NCBI GenBank assembly: GCA_037445555.1
Contig: JBBIKG010000001.1
Coordinates: 62,001 to 126,000 of the forward strand
Origin: JAAYJT01 sp037445555
GTDB lineage: Bacteria; Bacteroidota; Bacteroidia; Bacteroidales; JAAYJT01
DNA length: 64,000 nucleotides
Direction: 5' to 3'
Position numbers and translations under genes: made by a program. Shown here one piece after another: positions 26,468-35,051 of the stretch (positions are counted from its first letter, which is position 1; each line of letters starts with the position of its first letter). Below the pieces are notes generated by a model. The model had not been told where the DNA came from. It saw nothing but the letters and a program-made list of their open reading frames with translations, and searched no databases.

Positions 26468-27787
26468 CTACTCATTTTTCAGGTGCCCCAGTACATTTGC
26501 TACCATTACCTGCATACCTGTTTCGATAGTTTTTTCAAAGTCAGGATACAGAAAAGGCGAATGCAATGGGTGGGGCGCTTCATTATTCGCTTTCAGGACC
26601 TTCAACAGGCCTGCATTTGTCGATCCCAGCCACATTAGGCATACAGGTATTTTTTCAGCTGTCCAGCCGTACTTGCCAAAATCTTCGCCAACCATTGCTG
26701 GTGGTGTTTTTACTATATTCTCTCTTCCGATAACAGCACTGGTGAAAGCGATAGTTTTTTGCACCAGCCCGGGCTCGTTGATCACGGGTGGAGTGGATGC
26801 GTCTAGTACTTCGATCAAAGGCAGATTTTCTTCGGGCATCCCGGCTGCCAGTGCGGCAGCCCGGCTTATTCGCCTGATGGCGGATATCACTTTTGTGATA
26901 GTCTCTTTTGAATAATAGCGCAAGGTCAGCTCCATCTTCACTTCGTCGGGAATGATATTAGGGCGTGTTCCGCCATGGATTGATCCCACTGTCACCACTA
27001 CCGGGTCGAGCGGGCTGATCTCACGGCTGACGATGGTCTGGAGGTCGAGAACAATGCGTGAGGCAATAACCACAGGGTCGATGCACTTTTCGGGATAGGC
27101 GCCGTGACCACCTTTCCCGAATACCGTAATATTCACCGTTTCGACTCCGGCAAAAACAGGACCCTCAACCAAACCTATCTGTCCGGCTTCTAGCTCGGGA
27201 TTTATATGAAACGAATACGCAAAATCGGGAACAGGATACTTTACAAACAATCCTGCATTGATGGCTTCTGACGAACCTTTGCTAACCTCCTCAGCCTGCT
27301 GGGCAATTACCAGCAGAGTCCCTTTCCATTGATCTTTTATCGCTACAAGGGTACGGAGTGATCCCAGCCATACGGACATATGAATATCATGCCCGCATGC
27401 GTGCATTACAGGAACCAGGTTTCCGACTTCGTCCCTGGTTTTTACTTTACTGGCAAAGTTAAATCCAGTTTTTTCCTCGACGGGCAGGGCGTCCATGTCG
27501 GTACGCAGAAATGCTACAGGACCTTTCCCGTTACGAAAAATACCCACCACATTGTTGCCTCCAAATTTTTCGGTGACCTCAAATCCAAGTTTACTCAACT
27601 CCTGAGCCATCAGTTTGGAGGTTTCAAATTCCTGTAATGACAACTCAGGAAATTGATGCAGATGTTTGCAAAGATCAACCGAAGCTAATAGATGTCTTGC
27701 AACAGCATTGCGGACCAGTTCGGGATTTTGTGCAGAGGTGCTTATACTTGCAGCCATAATAAGGAATACAGACAAAAATGTTTTCAT
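26468..27787 (-). CDS. Exported M20-family amidohydrolase/peptidase
   Basis: 439 aa. Signal peptide MKTFLSVFLIMAASISTSAQ. M20D-type (IAA-amino acid hydrolase / hippurate hydrolase-like) motifs: HQFPELSLQEFETS, LRTDMDALPVEE, MHACGHDIHMSVWLG with metal ligands, AEEVSKGSSEAI, a dimerization domain with GKGGHGAYP, and a late GEDFGKYGW. It probably hydrolyses N-acyl amino acids or dipeptides in the periplasm. It starts 26 bases after gatD on the same strand and is probably the last gene of the gatE-M28-gatD-M20 run. Confidence 0.92.
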   Translation of the reverse strand: MKTFLSVFLIMAASISTSAQNPELVRNAVARHLLASVDLCKHLHQFPELSLQEFETSKLMAQELSKLGFEVTEKFGGNNVVGIFRNGKGPVAFLRTDMDALPVEEKTGFNFASKVKTRDEVGNLVPVMHACGHDIHMSVWLGSLRTLVAIKDQWKGTLLVIAQQAEEVSKGSSEAINAGLFVKYPVPDFAYSFHINPELEAGQIGLVEGPVFAGVETVNITVFGKGGHGAYPEKCIDPVVIASRIVLDLQTIVSREISPLDPVVVTVGSIHGGTRPNIIPDEVKMELTLRYYSKETITKVISAIRRISRAAALAAGMPEENLPLIEVLDASTPPVINEPGLVQKTIAFTSAVIGRENIVKTPPAMVGEDFGKYGWTAEKIPVCLMWLGSTNAGLLKVLKANNEAPHPLHSPFLYPDFEKTIETGMQVMVANVLGHLKNE

Positions 27788-27813
27788 GCGGTAATTTAAT
27801 AGCCAAGGGAAAT

Positions 27814-29199
27814 TTACTTGTGGACTTTTTTGACAAACTCTTCCACTTCGGGCACACCACCCTGATACACCAGGTATCCGTTATATGGCTCCCGCAATGT
27901 AATGTCATCGTTAACAGGCGTTAACATAATCTCTTTGACCTTTTCAAGATCAGTAGTTTGACCTAGTGCCCAGCCCAATTTAATATATGCCACTTCGGGC
28001 AGCATGTTTTCGGCCGGGATAATTCCTTTGGCCATCAGGTCACGGCCTGTATCGTAAACAAACATGTGTACATAGCCCCAAAGGGTTTGGACAGTCATGT
28101 AGATGGCAACACCTTTTGCCGCCGCCCTTTCGATGGCCGGATAGAGTGGCTTATTAATATGCCCCAGGCCGGTACCAGCAATTACAATGCCTCGGTAGCC
28201 GTTTTCCACCAGGCTGTCAATAATATCAGGCTGCATATTGGGATAATAGTATACGATGGAAACTTTTTCCTCGAAGTAGGGTAAAACGGTCACGCTACGA
28301 TCTTTTCGGCGATGGTTAAACTCGGGCTTCATCGGAAAAACTCCTTTGCGTGTCACGGTGGCTATGGGTGTGTCCCCAAGAGTGCGGAACGTGGACCTAT
28401 AGCTGCTATGCATTTTGCGGACGCGTGTGCCGCGATGTAAGAAGCCATATTCATCGCTGGTAGGACCAAACATGCACACCATGATCTCTGCAATATCCCC
28501 ATGACCGGCGGCTGTGGTGGCATGCATCAGGTTTAGTGCGGCATCGGAGCTGGGACGGTCGCTTGAGCGCTGAGAGCCAACCAAAACAATAGGAACTGGC
28601 GTATTCTGCACCATAAACGTAAGTGCGGCAGCGGTGTGATGGAGTGTATCGGTGCCGTGTCCAATCACAATGCCGTCCACACCGTTTTCAATCTCTTTCC
28701 CAATGGCAATAGCCAGTTTTTTGTAATGATCAGGGCCCATGTTCTCGCTGAAGACTGCGAATAATTTTTCAGTAGTAAGGTTGCAGATGCTTGCAAGCTC
28801 AGGCACCGCACCGTACAATTCGCCGGGCGAAAATGCGGGTATTACAGCTCCTGTGCGGTAGTCGAGGCGGGATGCAATAGTGCCGCCCGTTCCGATTAGT
28901 TTAACATTTGGCAGGTTGGGAGTATACGGAAACTCTTTCTCGGGTATTTTATATACGGCTTTTTTATAACCGGTTTCCTTCATCGAAACAATGGTCAAAA
29001 CGTCGATGCCGATGTTGTACCCTGTGGGTATCTTCACCACTATGTGTAAGGCATCATCATTTTCAGCACGTGGTAGTATTGTGCCGGTAAACCTGCCTCG
29101 CGTGGTATCAATCTCAACCTGACCCCATACCCTGACATTGAATTTCTTGAGTGTCTCCAGTGCCTGCCCTTTATATCCCTGAAAAAAATCGTCGCTCAT
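27814..29199 (-). CDS. gatD: Glu-tRNA(Gln) amidotransferase subunit D (archaeal type)
   Basis: 461 aa. GatD is the glutaminase of the heterotetrameric GatDE, which converts Glu-tRNA(Gln) to Gln-tRNA(Gln) in archaea. The N-terminal barrel domain (about 1-90) carries GRFTGTILPRAE and GYNIGIDVLTI, a feature of GatD not found in plain asparaginases. Then comes a type I asparaginase core with nucleophile region GTGGTIAS (103-110), second Thr-Asp in GHGTDT (180-185), and a probable catalytic Lys262 in TRVRKMHSS. The length is close to archaeal GatD (about 420-440). gatE lies two genes upstream, with an M28 peptidase gene in between. Confidence 0.92.
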   Translation of the reverse strand: MSDDFFQGYKGQALETLKKFNVRVWGQVEIDTTRGRFTGTILPRAENDDALHIVVKIPTGYNIGIDVLTIVSMKETGYKKAVYKIPEKEFPYTPNLPNVKLIGTGGTIASRLDYRTGAVIPAFSPGELYGAVPELASICNLTTEKLFAVFSENMGPDHYKKLAIAIGKEIENGVDGIVIGHGTDTLHHTAAALTFMVQNTPVPIVLVGSQRSSDRPSSDAALNLMHATTAAGHGDIAEIMVCMFGPTSDEYGFLHRGTRVRKMHSSYRSTFRTLGDTPIATVTRKGVFPMKPEFNHRRKDRSVTVLPYFEEKVSIVYYYPNMQPDIIDSLVENGYRGIVIAGTGLGHINKPLYPAIERAAAKGVAIYMTVQTLWGYVHMFVYDTGRDLMAKGIIPAENMLPEVAYIKLGWALGQTTDLEKVKEIMLTPVNDDITLREPYNGYLVYQGGVPEVEEFVKKVHK

Positions 29200-29227
29200 G
29201 ATGATGGTTATTACGAGGTAATAGTTA

Positions 29228-30469
29228 TTAATCAGTAATTACAAGCTTTAAGGCTTGCCTGTAGTTTTCTGTCTGAAAAATGCCTAGGTAGATTCCCGGA
29301 GCCAGGTTATTTCTGTGAATTGTCATTGTGCCGGATCCTGCCGTAAGTCGTCCTTCGAACACGTTGGCCACTTCAACCATCTGGCCGTTAAAAATGCGGA
29401 GACTTGCATTCGAATCTTTGTTCAGAACGTAGCGAAATGTGGTGCCGAGAGTGAAGGGGTTGGGGTAAACATCCACCAGGCCGGGTCGTTTTGGATGTTC
29501 CGGTACCTGTTCGCCAGTCCTTATTCCCACACCGTTTTCGTAAATAAGTAATGCCGCTGATATCTTTACCATTTCTGCCGTGTAGTGCTTGTTGAGTGTT
29601 GAAATGCGATCGTTTATGGTATGATACTGAGGCGTAAAATTATCTTCAATAAAAAAAATGGCCGGAAAGTTTTTCCCATAAAAGGCCCAGCTGTCGGACT
29701 GTTGTATATAGCGTGTGCTTTCTACCACTTTCAGGTTAGTGTGTTTGCCAATGAGTTGCTTTGCGAGGTCGGTAACCCACTGTGAATTTGGATATTTCTG
29801 GATCTGCACAGTCCATTGATCAGCCGCTAGGCTCCCGCTGTGCGCCACCATGTCGTTATTCACCATCATGCGAATATCCATAGATCCAGCCTCAGCCTTG
29901 CTGGCAAAGTTCCATGCACCGTGCAGGCCAAGCTCCTCCGCAGCGAAGGTGACGAATTTAATAGTGGACATGGGCTGATAGCCATACTGCATCAGTACCC
30001 TGGCAACCTCAAGGGTTGCAGCAACTCCGCTTGCATTATCGTCGGCACCAGGGGCGGCCAGCAAGGGATTAGCCGGACTTCCGGCGTAAGAATCGTGATG
30101 GGCCCCCATCACATACACCTGTTTTGGAAACGCGGATCCGGTAAAGGAGCACACCACATTGTACTGCCAAGTGTCATAAACTGTCCCCGACCAGTTGCGC
30201 GAATACTGAAACGAATCAAGAACTACATCCTCATAACCAAATGAACGGAATTTATTTTTGATCCACCCGGCCACTTCGCGCCGATTTGGGGCCAACGCAA
30301 ATCGGGTGCCGAAATTTTCAAGCTTCTCGATGTATCGAAAAATGCTGTCGGCGTTTATTTTACTCAGATAGAAATCAATTGCGGAATCAACGGATGACTG
30401 TCCTCTTGCATTTGACGTTGCAATCAATCCTGAAACCAGAAATAGCATAATAATCAGCAGCCGCTTCAT
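29228..30469 (-). CDS. Secreted M28-family peptidase with T9SS sorting domain
   Basis: 413 aa. Signal peptide ends near SNARGQ. The M28 zinc motifs are MGAHHDSYAG, PGADDNASGVAAT, FAAEELGLHGAWNF, VNNDMVAH and a late YHTINDRIS. The C-terminus (about 330-413) is a type A T9SS sorting domain with VYPNPFTLGTTFRY, LRIFNGQMV, LAPGIYLG and ending LKLVITD. It should be secreted or attached to the cell surface. It sits between gatE (18 bases) and gatD (28 bases) on the same strand, an unusual place for a tRNA-modification unit. Confidence 0.92.
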   Translation of the reverse strand: MKRLLIIMLFLVSGLIATSNARGQSSVDSAIDFYLSKINADSIFRYIEKLENFGTRFALAPNRREVAGWIKNKFRSFGYEDVVLDSFQYSRNWSGTVYDTWQYNVVCSFTGSAFPKQVYVMGAHHDSYAGSPANPLLAAPGADDNASGVAATLEVARVLMQYGYQPMSTIKFVTFAAEELGLHGAWNFASKAEAGSMDIRMMVNNDMVAHSGSLAADQWTVQIQKYPNSQWVTDLAKQLIGKHTNLKVVESTRYIQQSDSWAFYGKNFPAIFFIEDNFTPQYHTINDRISTLNKHYTAEMVKISAALLIYENGVGIRTGEQVPEHPKRPGLVDVYPNPFTLGTTFRYVLNKDSNASLRIFNGQMVEVANVFEGRLTAGSGTMTIHRNNLAPGIYLGIFQTENYRQALKLVITD

Positions 30470-30487
30470 CGGAGGTGTGTTTGCTCT

Positions 30488-32470
30488 TCAGGTAAGTGAT
30501 TGTTTAATTTTGTCTCGCAAAAGAGCAAGCGAAACATTTCCTACAGCTAGCGGCCGGAGTTGCCCCATAATCCAGTTCAGCTCATTTGCAGCTCTGTTTT
30601 TCCTTACTAAACATACCTGCCTGAACTTTTCCTGCAGAAATGAAACGCGGGCAAGGATGTCTTCGGGAGTGTGAGACTTAAACTTCATGGTCGCAAGCAC
30701 GGAGTCAAATTCCATCTTTGGATACTGGTAAATGGTCGGGAGCATCTTCTTAGCCAATTGTCGATCCAGGTGTTTTTCTTTGAGATATTTAAAAAGCCCG
30801 TAAATAATCTTGTAACTGAAACCTGACGCCGGTACATAACGGCCTTCTATGTTTTTAAGGTTGTGGGCCAGCAGGGTGGAGGTAAAAATCGGATCAAAAC
30901 CCAGCTCTTCTTTAATTTTAACAATCAGCCCAAACAGATCGTTTCTGAAGATGTATGTAAACGTGTCTTCCGGAACACCCCATGATTTCAGCTCACGGTA
31001 TCTTTCAATCACATCTTCAGGCAGGCCTTTTTTCAGTTTCTGAATCAATTGGTCATCCAAAGGAATCGGTGGCGAGTCCGTGTCAGGATACATACGGTCT
31101 GCTCCTGGCAGCACTCTTTCAAAGATAGTGGTGCCGTCCTCAAATGATTTTCTTGTTTCACGCGGAACTTCCTCAAAGGCCATCATACATCGTTCTTCAA
31201 TGGTCTCAAGTGCAGTAGGAATGTCTTCGGGCGGTCCCCACACAACAAGCTGGGCATCTTCTACGCCTGCGTCAAAAAGCTCTGCCAGACTTTCAAATAC
31301 TCCAAAGTCAAAGGTTGGCTCGAGTTGTTCGCTATGAATCATGTGCGGCTTGTCGATACAGGCAATCACTTTCAACCTTTCTGAAAGCTCATCGGCAAAT
31401 ATCTTACCGGGTTGAGTGAAGTGCGATAGTATTCCGCAAAAGCTCCGAAGATTGATCGCTACTATTTGATGACCGGATTTCTTCGCATCGGATAGTGTTT
31501 GCCAGCTGATGCCGTGATGTCTTGGGTTAATGATTTGATGCTGAATTTTCCAGGTTTTATAATTTGATTCGCGCTGGCGCAGTATTTCTCGTATGTGCAG
31601 CAGTGCCCATTGCCTGAATGCTTCGTTGTGTGTCAGCTTCGGAATCCATCGTGTGTGCGACACACCTTTTATCTCTACGCGTGTACCTCCCCGACAACTT
31701 ACATTTACATCCTGACGTCCTGATCCGATTCCAACCCGCACCTGACCCGAACTTCTGTTTAGGAATCGGATATAATTGCATGCCTCCTTCACTTCATCGG
31801 GATTAACCATGTCAGGATATGTAACCGTTTCGATCAATGGCATGCCAAGCCTGTCGGTTCGATAAACCCTGAGATGGCCTTTATCGCTTACTTCGCGGCA
31901 GCTGTCTTCCTCCAGGCTGAGTTGCAGGAGTCTTATCTTTTTATTTCTTAGCGGAATTTCGCCTTCCACGCCAATTATAGCCGTGCGCTGAAACCCGGTC
32001 GGGATACTGCCATCGAGGTACTGCTTGCGCGTGATGTGTACTTCCCCTACAATATTCAATTTGCAGAGCAGCGATAACTGTATCGCCTGCTCCAATGCCT
32101 GCTGATTTATTCGGAAAGGGGGGGTATCATCGATCTCGTAGGTGCAGGCTGTAGGACTTTTGATACGGTAAATTATCGTTTTTCGGGTTTTGAATTCCAT
32201 CAACGCGGTTCCGTCATATTCACCGAGCTCACTCAAGGTGGGCCTCATATGGCGTATGATTTCAGCGTCGAAATCGTCGGGTTTCTGGTATTGGCCTGCC
32301 GGGCAACGGCAAAAGAGCTTGTGATGGGTTTTAAGTTGCTGATGAACCTCGAGTCCTGACATAAATCCAATGCGATCGTAGTCGGATTGGGTGGCTTCAT
32401 TCCGGCTTACATAGCCTATTGCTTCGCGGGTGTTTTGGTAGTTTTCCTGTGGGTCGATGCGACGGGGCAT
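30488..32470 (-). CDS. gatE: Glu-tRNA(Gln) amidotransferase subunit E (archaeal type)
   Basis: 660 aa, slightly longer than archaeal GatE (about 620-635) through an N-terminal extension. GatE binds and phosphorylates Glu-tRNA(Gln) and uses ammonia from GatD. The cradle domain, related to GatB, has GLEVHQQLKTHHKLFCRCP, TACTYEIDDTPPF and MPLIETVTYPDMVNPDEV. The PGADRMYPDTDSPP motif, the GAD-like insert and a C-terminal YqeY-like helical tail are present. The tail (HTPEDILARVSFLQEKF) and the fold order distinguish it from GatB. An ATG start with a -7 box 28 bases upstream heads the operon. Confidence 0.94.
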   Translation of the reverse strand: MPRRIDPQENYQNTREAIGYVSRNEATQSDYDRIGFMSGLEVHQQLKTHHKLFCRCPAGQYQKPDDFDAEIIRHMRPTLSELGEYDGTALMEFKTRKTIIYRIKSPTACTYEIDDTPPFRINQQALEQAIQLSLLCKLNIVGEVHITRKQYLDGSIPTGFQRTAIIGVEGEIPLRNKKIRLLQLSLEEDSCREVSDKGHLRVYRTDRLGMPLIETVTYPDMVNPDEVKEACNYIRFLNRSSGQVRVGIGSGRQDVNVSCRGGTRVEIKGVSHTRWIPKLTHNEAFRQWALLHIREILRQRESNYKTWKIQHQIINPRHHGISWQTLSDAKKSGHQIVAINLRSFCGILSHFTQPGKIFADELSERLKVIACIDKPHMIHSEQLEPTFDFGVFESLAELFDAGVEDAQLVVWGPPEDIPTALETIEERCMMAFEEVPRETRKSFEDGTTIFERVLPGADRMYPDTDSPPIPLDDQLIQKLKKGLPEDVIERYRELKSWGVPEDTFTYIFRNDLFGLIVKIKEELGFDPIFTSTLLAHNLKNIEGRYVPASGFSYKIIYGLFKYLKEKHLDRQLAKKMLPTIYQYPKMEFDSVLATMKFKSHTPEDILARVSFLQEKFRQVCLVRKNRAANELNWIMGQLRPLAVGNVSLALLRDKIKQSLT

Positions 32471-32497
32471 GAGTGGGAGAAATTATGGGATGGCCAC

Positions 32498-32505
32498 CAA
32501 AAGTA
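32498..32505 (-). promoter_or_regulatory. -7 box TACTTTTG for the gatE operon
   Basis: Exact TAnnTTTG on the minus strand, 27 bases before the gatE ATG. Confidence 0.5.
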
Positions 32506-32647
32506 ACTATTTGTATCGGATGCGTATAAGATGGATGGCCAGATTTTAGCCTGGAGAACGTAATTTAGGACCGTGACCCGTAATCATACTTAGCCAACCC
32601 TGGACAGGATCGGATGCATTTGTTAAACAAGCTTTTTCCGCACGCGT

Positions 32648-33601
32648 TTACTGAACGAAAGGATGAACGTCCCCGGTTTTGCCGACAGGGGCAGCTGTTC
32701 GTATTTCATGCACTGTTTCGATACTTGGTCGGGCATCGTCAATTCCATAGCCCTGGCCAGCCAGGATGGCTTCGTACGACAGAGTGTGCAGATTCGTGAA
32801 TCCTTCGCTGAATTCTATTTCCTGTCCGTTCATAGAAATGCTTCGAAAGGTTCTTTTTCCAGCTTGTTTGGCTTCTGGTGGCAGGTCGGAAGCATCCACA
32901 CTCAGGAACCACCTCACCTGGGCGCGCTGGAGCTCCAGAAATCCAGCAGCCTTCATCGGTTGCATCGTATGCACCACACTGCGTATTGGTTTCCCAAAAA
33001 TCCATAGTAGCATGTCGAAAAAATGGATGCCGATATTGGTTACGACACCTCCTGATTTGTGCAAATCACCTTTCCAGGATATGAAATACCAGCGGCCGCG
33101 ACTGGTAATATACGTGAGATCGATCGGAATTTTTTGGTCGGCAGGCATCCTGCTGACTTGTTCTTTCAAGGCGATTATGGCCGGATGCAGGCGAAGTTGA
33201 AGTATGGTAAACAACCGCTTGCCTGATTCCTTCTCAATTTCATGCAATGCGTCAAGATTCCATGGATTGATGACAATGGGCTTCTCGCAAATGGCATGCG
33301 CCTGGTTGCGTAGTGCAAGCCTGATATGGGAGTCGTGCAGGTAATTTGGGGAACAAATGCTCACATAATCAATTTTATGTTCACCAGCCCGCCTGAGCTT
33401 GTCGAGATGCCTGTCGAAACGTTCGGGCTCTGTGAAGAAATCAGCCTCAGGGAAAAAGCTGTCGATGACACCCATTACATCAAATCGATCGAGTGCACAA
33501 ACCAGGTTGTTTCCTGTTTGCTTGATGGCCTGCATATGCCTGGGGGCAATGAATCCGGCCGAACCGATAAGGGCAAAATTCAGGGGCTGCTTCTCATTCA
33601 T
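32648..33601 (-). CDS. Gfo/Idh/MocA-family nucleotide-sugar oxidoreductase (WlbA/WbpB-like)
   Basis: 317 aa. Rossmann domain with GSAGFIAPRHMQAI, the CEKPIVI motif holding the catalytic lysine, then SICSPNYLHDSHI and FTILQLRLHPAIIALK. The C-terminal domain has RGRWYFISWKGD and SGGVVTNIGIHFFDMLLWIFG. These match WlbA/WbpB enzymes, which oxidise C3 of UDP-GlcNAcA to make diaminouronic acids. The gene is divergent from the epimerase, with about 120 bases between their starts. No aminotransferase (WbpE) or acetyltransferase (WbpD) is in the window, so the complete pathway is not shown. Confidence 0.85.
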   Translation of the reverse strand: MNEKQPLNFALIGSAGFIAPRHMQAIKQTGNNLVCALDRFDVMGVIDSFFPEADFFTEPERFDRHLDKLRRAGEHKIDYVSICSPNYLHDSHIRLALRNQAHAICEKPIVINPWNLDALHEIEKESGKRLFTILQLRLHPAIIALKEQVSRMPADQKIPIDLTYITSRGRWYFISWKGDLHKSGGVVTNIGIHFFDMLLWIFGKPIRSVVHTMQPMKAAGFLELQRAQVRWFLSVDASDLPPEAKQAGKRTFRSISMNGQEIEFSEGFTNLHTLSYEAILAGQGYGIDDARPSIETVHEIRTAAPVGKTGDVHPFVQ

Positions 33602-33618
33602 TTCTACTATTTTTCCAA

Positions 33619-33626
33619 CAAAAGTA
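33619..33626 (-). promoter_or_regulatory. -7 box TACTTTTG for the oxidoreductase
   Basis: Exact TAnnTTTG on the minus strand, 18 bases before the ATG. Confidence 0.5.
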
Positions 33627-33680
33627 CACAGAAACCATCACAACACATCACCCCGATGCCCGAGGTAGGTGTGCAGTTCA

Positions 33681-33688
33681 TATCTTTG
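33681..33688 (+). promoter_or_regulatory. -7 box TATCTTTG for the epimerase
   Basis: Exact TAnnTTTG, 33 bases before the ATG at 33722. It shows the transcript begins downstream of the spurious upstream frame. Confidence 0.5.
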
Positions 33689-33721
33689 CATTCGTGTTTG
33701 CCACCTATCAACCTCCCGCTT

Positions 33722-34714
33722 ATGGAATCAGCACAATCGCTTACCAATAAAAAGGTTCTCGTCACGGGAGGGGCAGGTTTTATCGGTTCAAACCTCTGCG
33801 AGAATTTGTTGCATCATAACAACCAGGTTACCTGTTTCGATAATTTTTCGACAGGTCGCGAACAAAACATCCGGCATCTGACCAGTCATCCTAATTTCAG
33901 ACTCATAAGGGGCGATATTCGGAATTTTGACAATTGCCGAACTGCAGTCATGGGTGCGCAGGTGGTAATGCACCAGGCTGCTCTCGGATCGGTACCACGT
34001 TCAGTCAAGGATCCGGCCACTACCAATGAAGTAAACATTAATGGTTTCGTAAACATGCTGGAAGTTTCACGTGATGCCGGAGTTGAGCGGTTTATTTATG
34101 CTTCCAGCTCATCGGTTTATGGCGACTCTGAGGCATTACCCAAAGAGGAACATCACAGGGGCAATCCGCTGTCTCCTTACGCCGTGACCAAAATAACCAA
34201 CGAACTCTACGCTCAGGTCTTTTCGCTGGTGTATGGAATGAAAACTATAGGTCTTCGCTACTTCAATGTCTTCGGACCTAAACAGGATCCATATGGGCCT
34301 TATGCCGCTGTCATTCCGCTTTTTATCAGGAGGCTGATGGAGCATAAGTCACCCTTAATTAATGGCGACGGATCATTTAGCCGCGATTTCACCTTTATTG
34401 AAAACGTGATTCGCATAAATCACCTGGCTGCTGTATCCGACCGTCCCGATGCTTCTAACCAGGTGTTTAATGCTGCAACAGGTCATAGGTACGACCTAAT
34501 TACCTTATTTAGGCATCTGAGAGAATATCTGGGAGCTTATGATCCGGCTATATCAAGTGTAGAGCCGGTTTTTGGTCCTCAGCGCAAAGGCGATATCCCC
34601 CACTCGCATGCCAGCATCGATAAGGCACAGAAATTACTAGGCTATCAGCCATTGGTTTCGTTTGAGGAGGGTTTGAGGAAGACCGTGGATTGGTTCTGGA
34701 ACAACCCGGAATAG
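33722..34714 (+). CDS. UDP-N-acetylhexosamine 4-epimerase (WbpP/TviC-like SDR)
   Basis: 330 aa extended SDR. NAD-binding GGAGFIGSNLCENL, CFDNFSTGREQN and RGDIRN, the conserved HQAALGSVPRSVKDP, catalytic YAVTK motif in SPYAVTKITNELYA, and RYFNVFGPKQDP. The S-V-P-R-S and FDNFSTG pattern matches WbpP/TviC, which interconvert UDP-GlcNAc and UDP-GalNAc. The start is the ATG at 33722, chosen because the longer frame runs into the divergent oxidoreductase gene and lies before the promoter box. The TviB-like dehydrogenase lies 337 bases downstream, and together they could make UDP-GalNAcA. Confidence 0.87.
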   Translation: MESAQSLTNKKVLVTGGAGFIGSNLCENLLHHNNQVTCFDNFSTGREQNIRHLTSHPNFRLIRGDIRNFDNCRTAVMGAQVVMHQAALGSVPRSVKDPATTNEVNINGFVNMLEVSRDAGVERFIYASSSSVYGDSEALPKEEHHRGNPLSPYAVTKITNELYAQVFSLVYGMKTIGLRYFNVFGPKQDPYGPYAAVIPLFIRRLMEHKSPLINGDGSFSRDFTFIENVIRINHLAAVSDRPDASNQVFNAATGHRYDLITLFRHLREYLGAYDPAISSVEPVFGPQRKGDIPHSHASIDKAQKLLGYQPLVSFEEGLRKTVDWFWNNPE

Positions 34715-34994
34715 TCCATGTTACGTGCTTTTAGAACATTGCAACAGCTTCTCTATTATTGAAAACTACATTTTTCGAGGAATATACGTAACCAGCCCAA
34801 TGCACCGGTTGGAATTAAGGATTTCTGAGTCTTCTCAGATGGTTGATTAGGTATTGAACCGGCACCGTTTGCTTTTTGTAAGATTGCGGTAACGGTGTGC
34901 GATCCCCCTGTAACTCCTGACTGCGAGTGATAATTGTGTGGTAGATGGTTGGTTTTACTGAACCGATACCCAGAAATCTGGCCGACTGACGGAC

Positions 34995-35010
34995 TTCGAA
35001 GCGCTTCGAA
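34995..35010. promoter_or_regulatory. 16-base perfect palindrome at the dehydrogenase promoter, candidate operator
   Basis: TTCGAAGCGCTTCGAA is its own reverse complement. It ends 11 bases before the -7 box, so it covers the -33 region. A dimeric repressor bound here would block the promoter. No regulator is assigned. Confidence 0.4.
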
Positions 35011-35021
35011 TGATTTATACG

Positions 35022-35029
35022 TATTTTTG
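35022..35029 (+). promoter_or_regulatory. -7 box TATTTTTG for the dehydrogenase
   Basis: Exact TAnnTTTG, 22 bases before the ATG at 35052. Confidence 0.55.
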
Positions 35030-35051
35030 CCGCTATAACCCATGCCGAATT

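Larger units (their letters stand above)
34715..35051 (+). other. 337-base gap between epimerase and dehydrogenase genes
   Basis: Non-coding as far as I can tell. It contains a perfect 16-base palindrome (34995-35010) and a -7 promoter box (35022-35029) for the dehydrogenase. A minus-strand frame at 34756-35043 has no recognisable family, runs over the promoter and is judged spurious. Confidence 0.5.

Noticed and set aside
33326..33721. 132-codon N-terminal extension of the epimerase frame
   Set aside because: Antisense to the oxidoreductase gene, and the -7 box at 33681 lies after it, so the ATG at 33722 is the start.
34756..35043. 95-codon minus-strand frame in the epimerase-dehydrogenase gap
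   Set aside because: Covers the promoter and palindrome and has no recognisable family; most likely chance.
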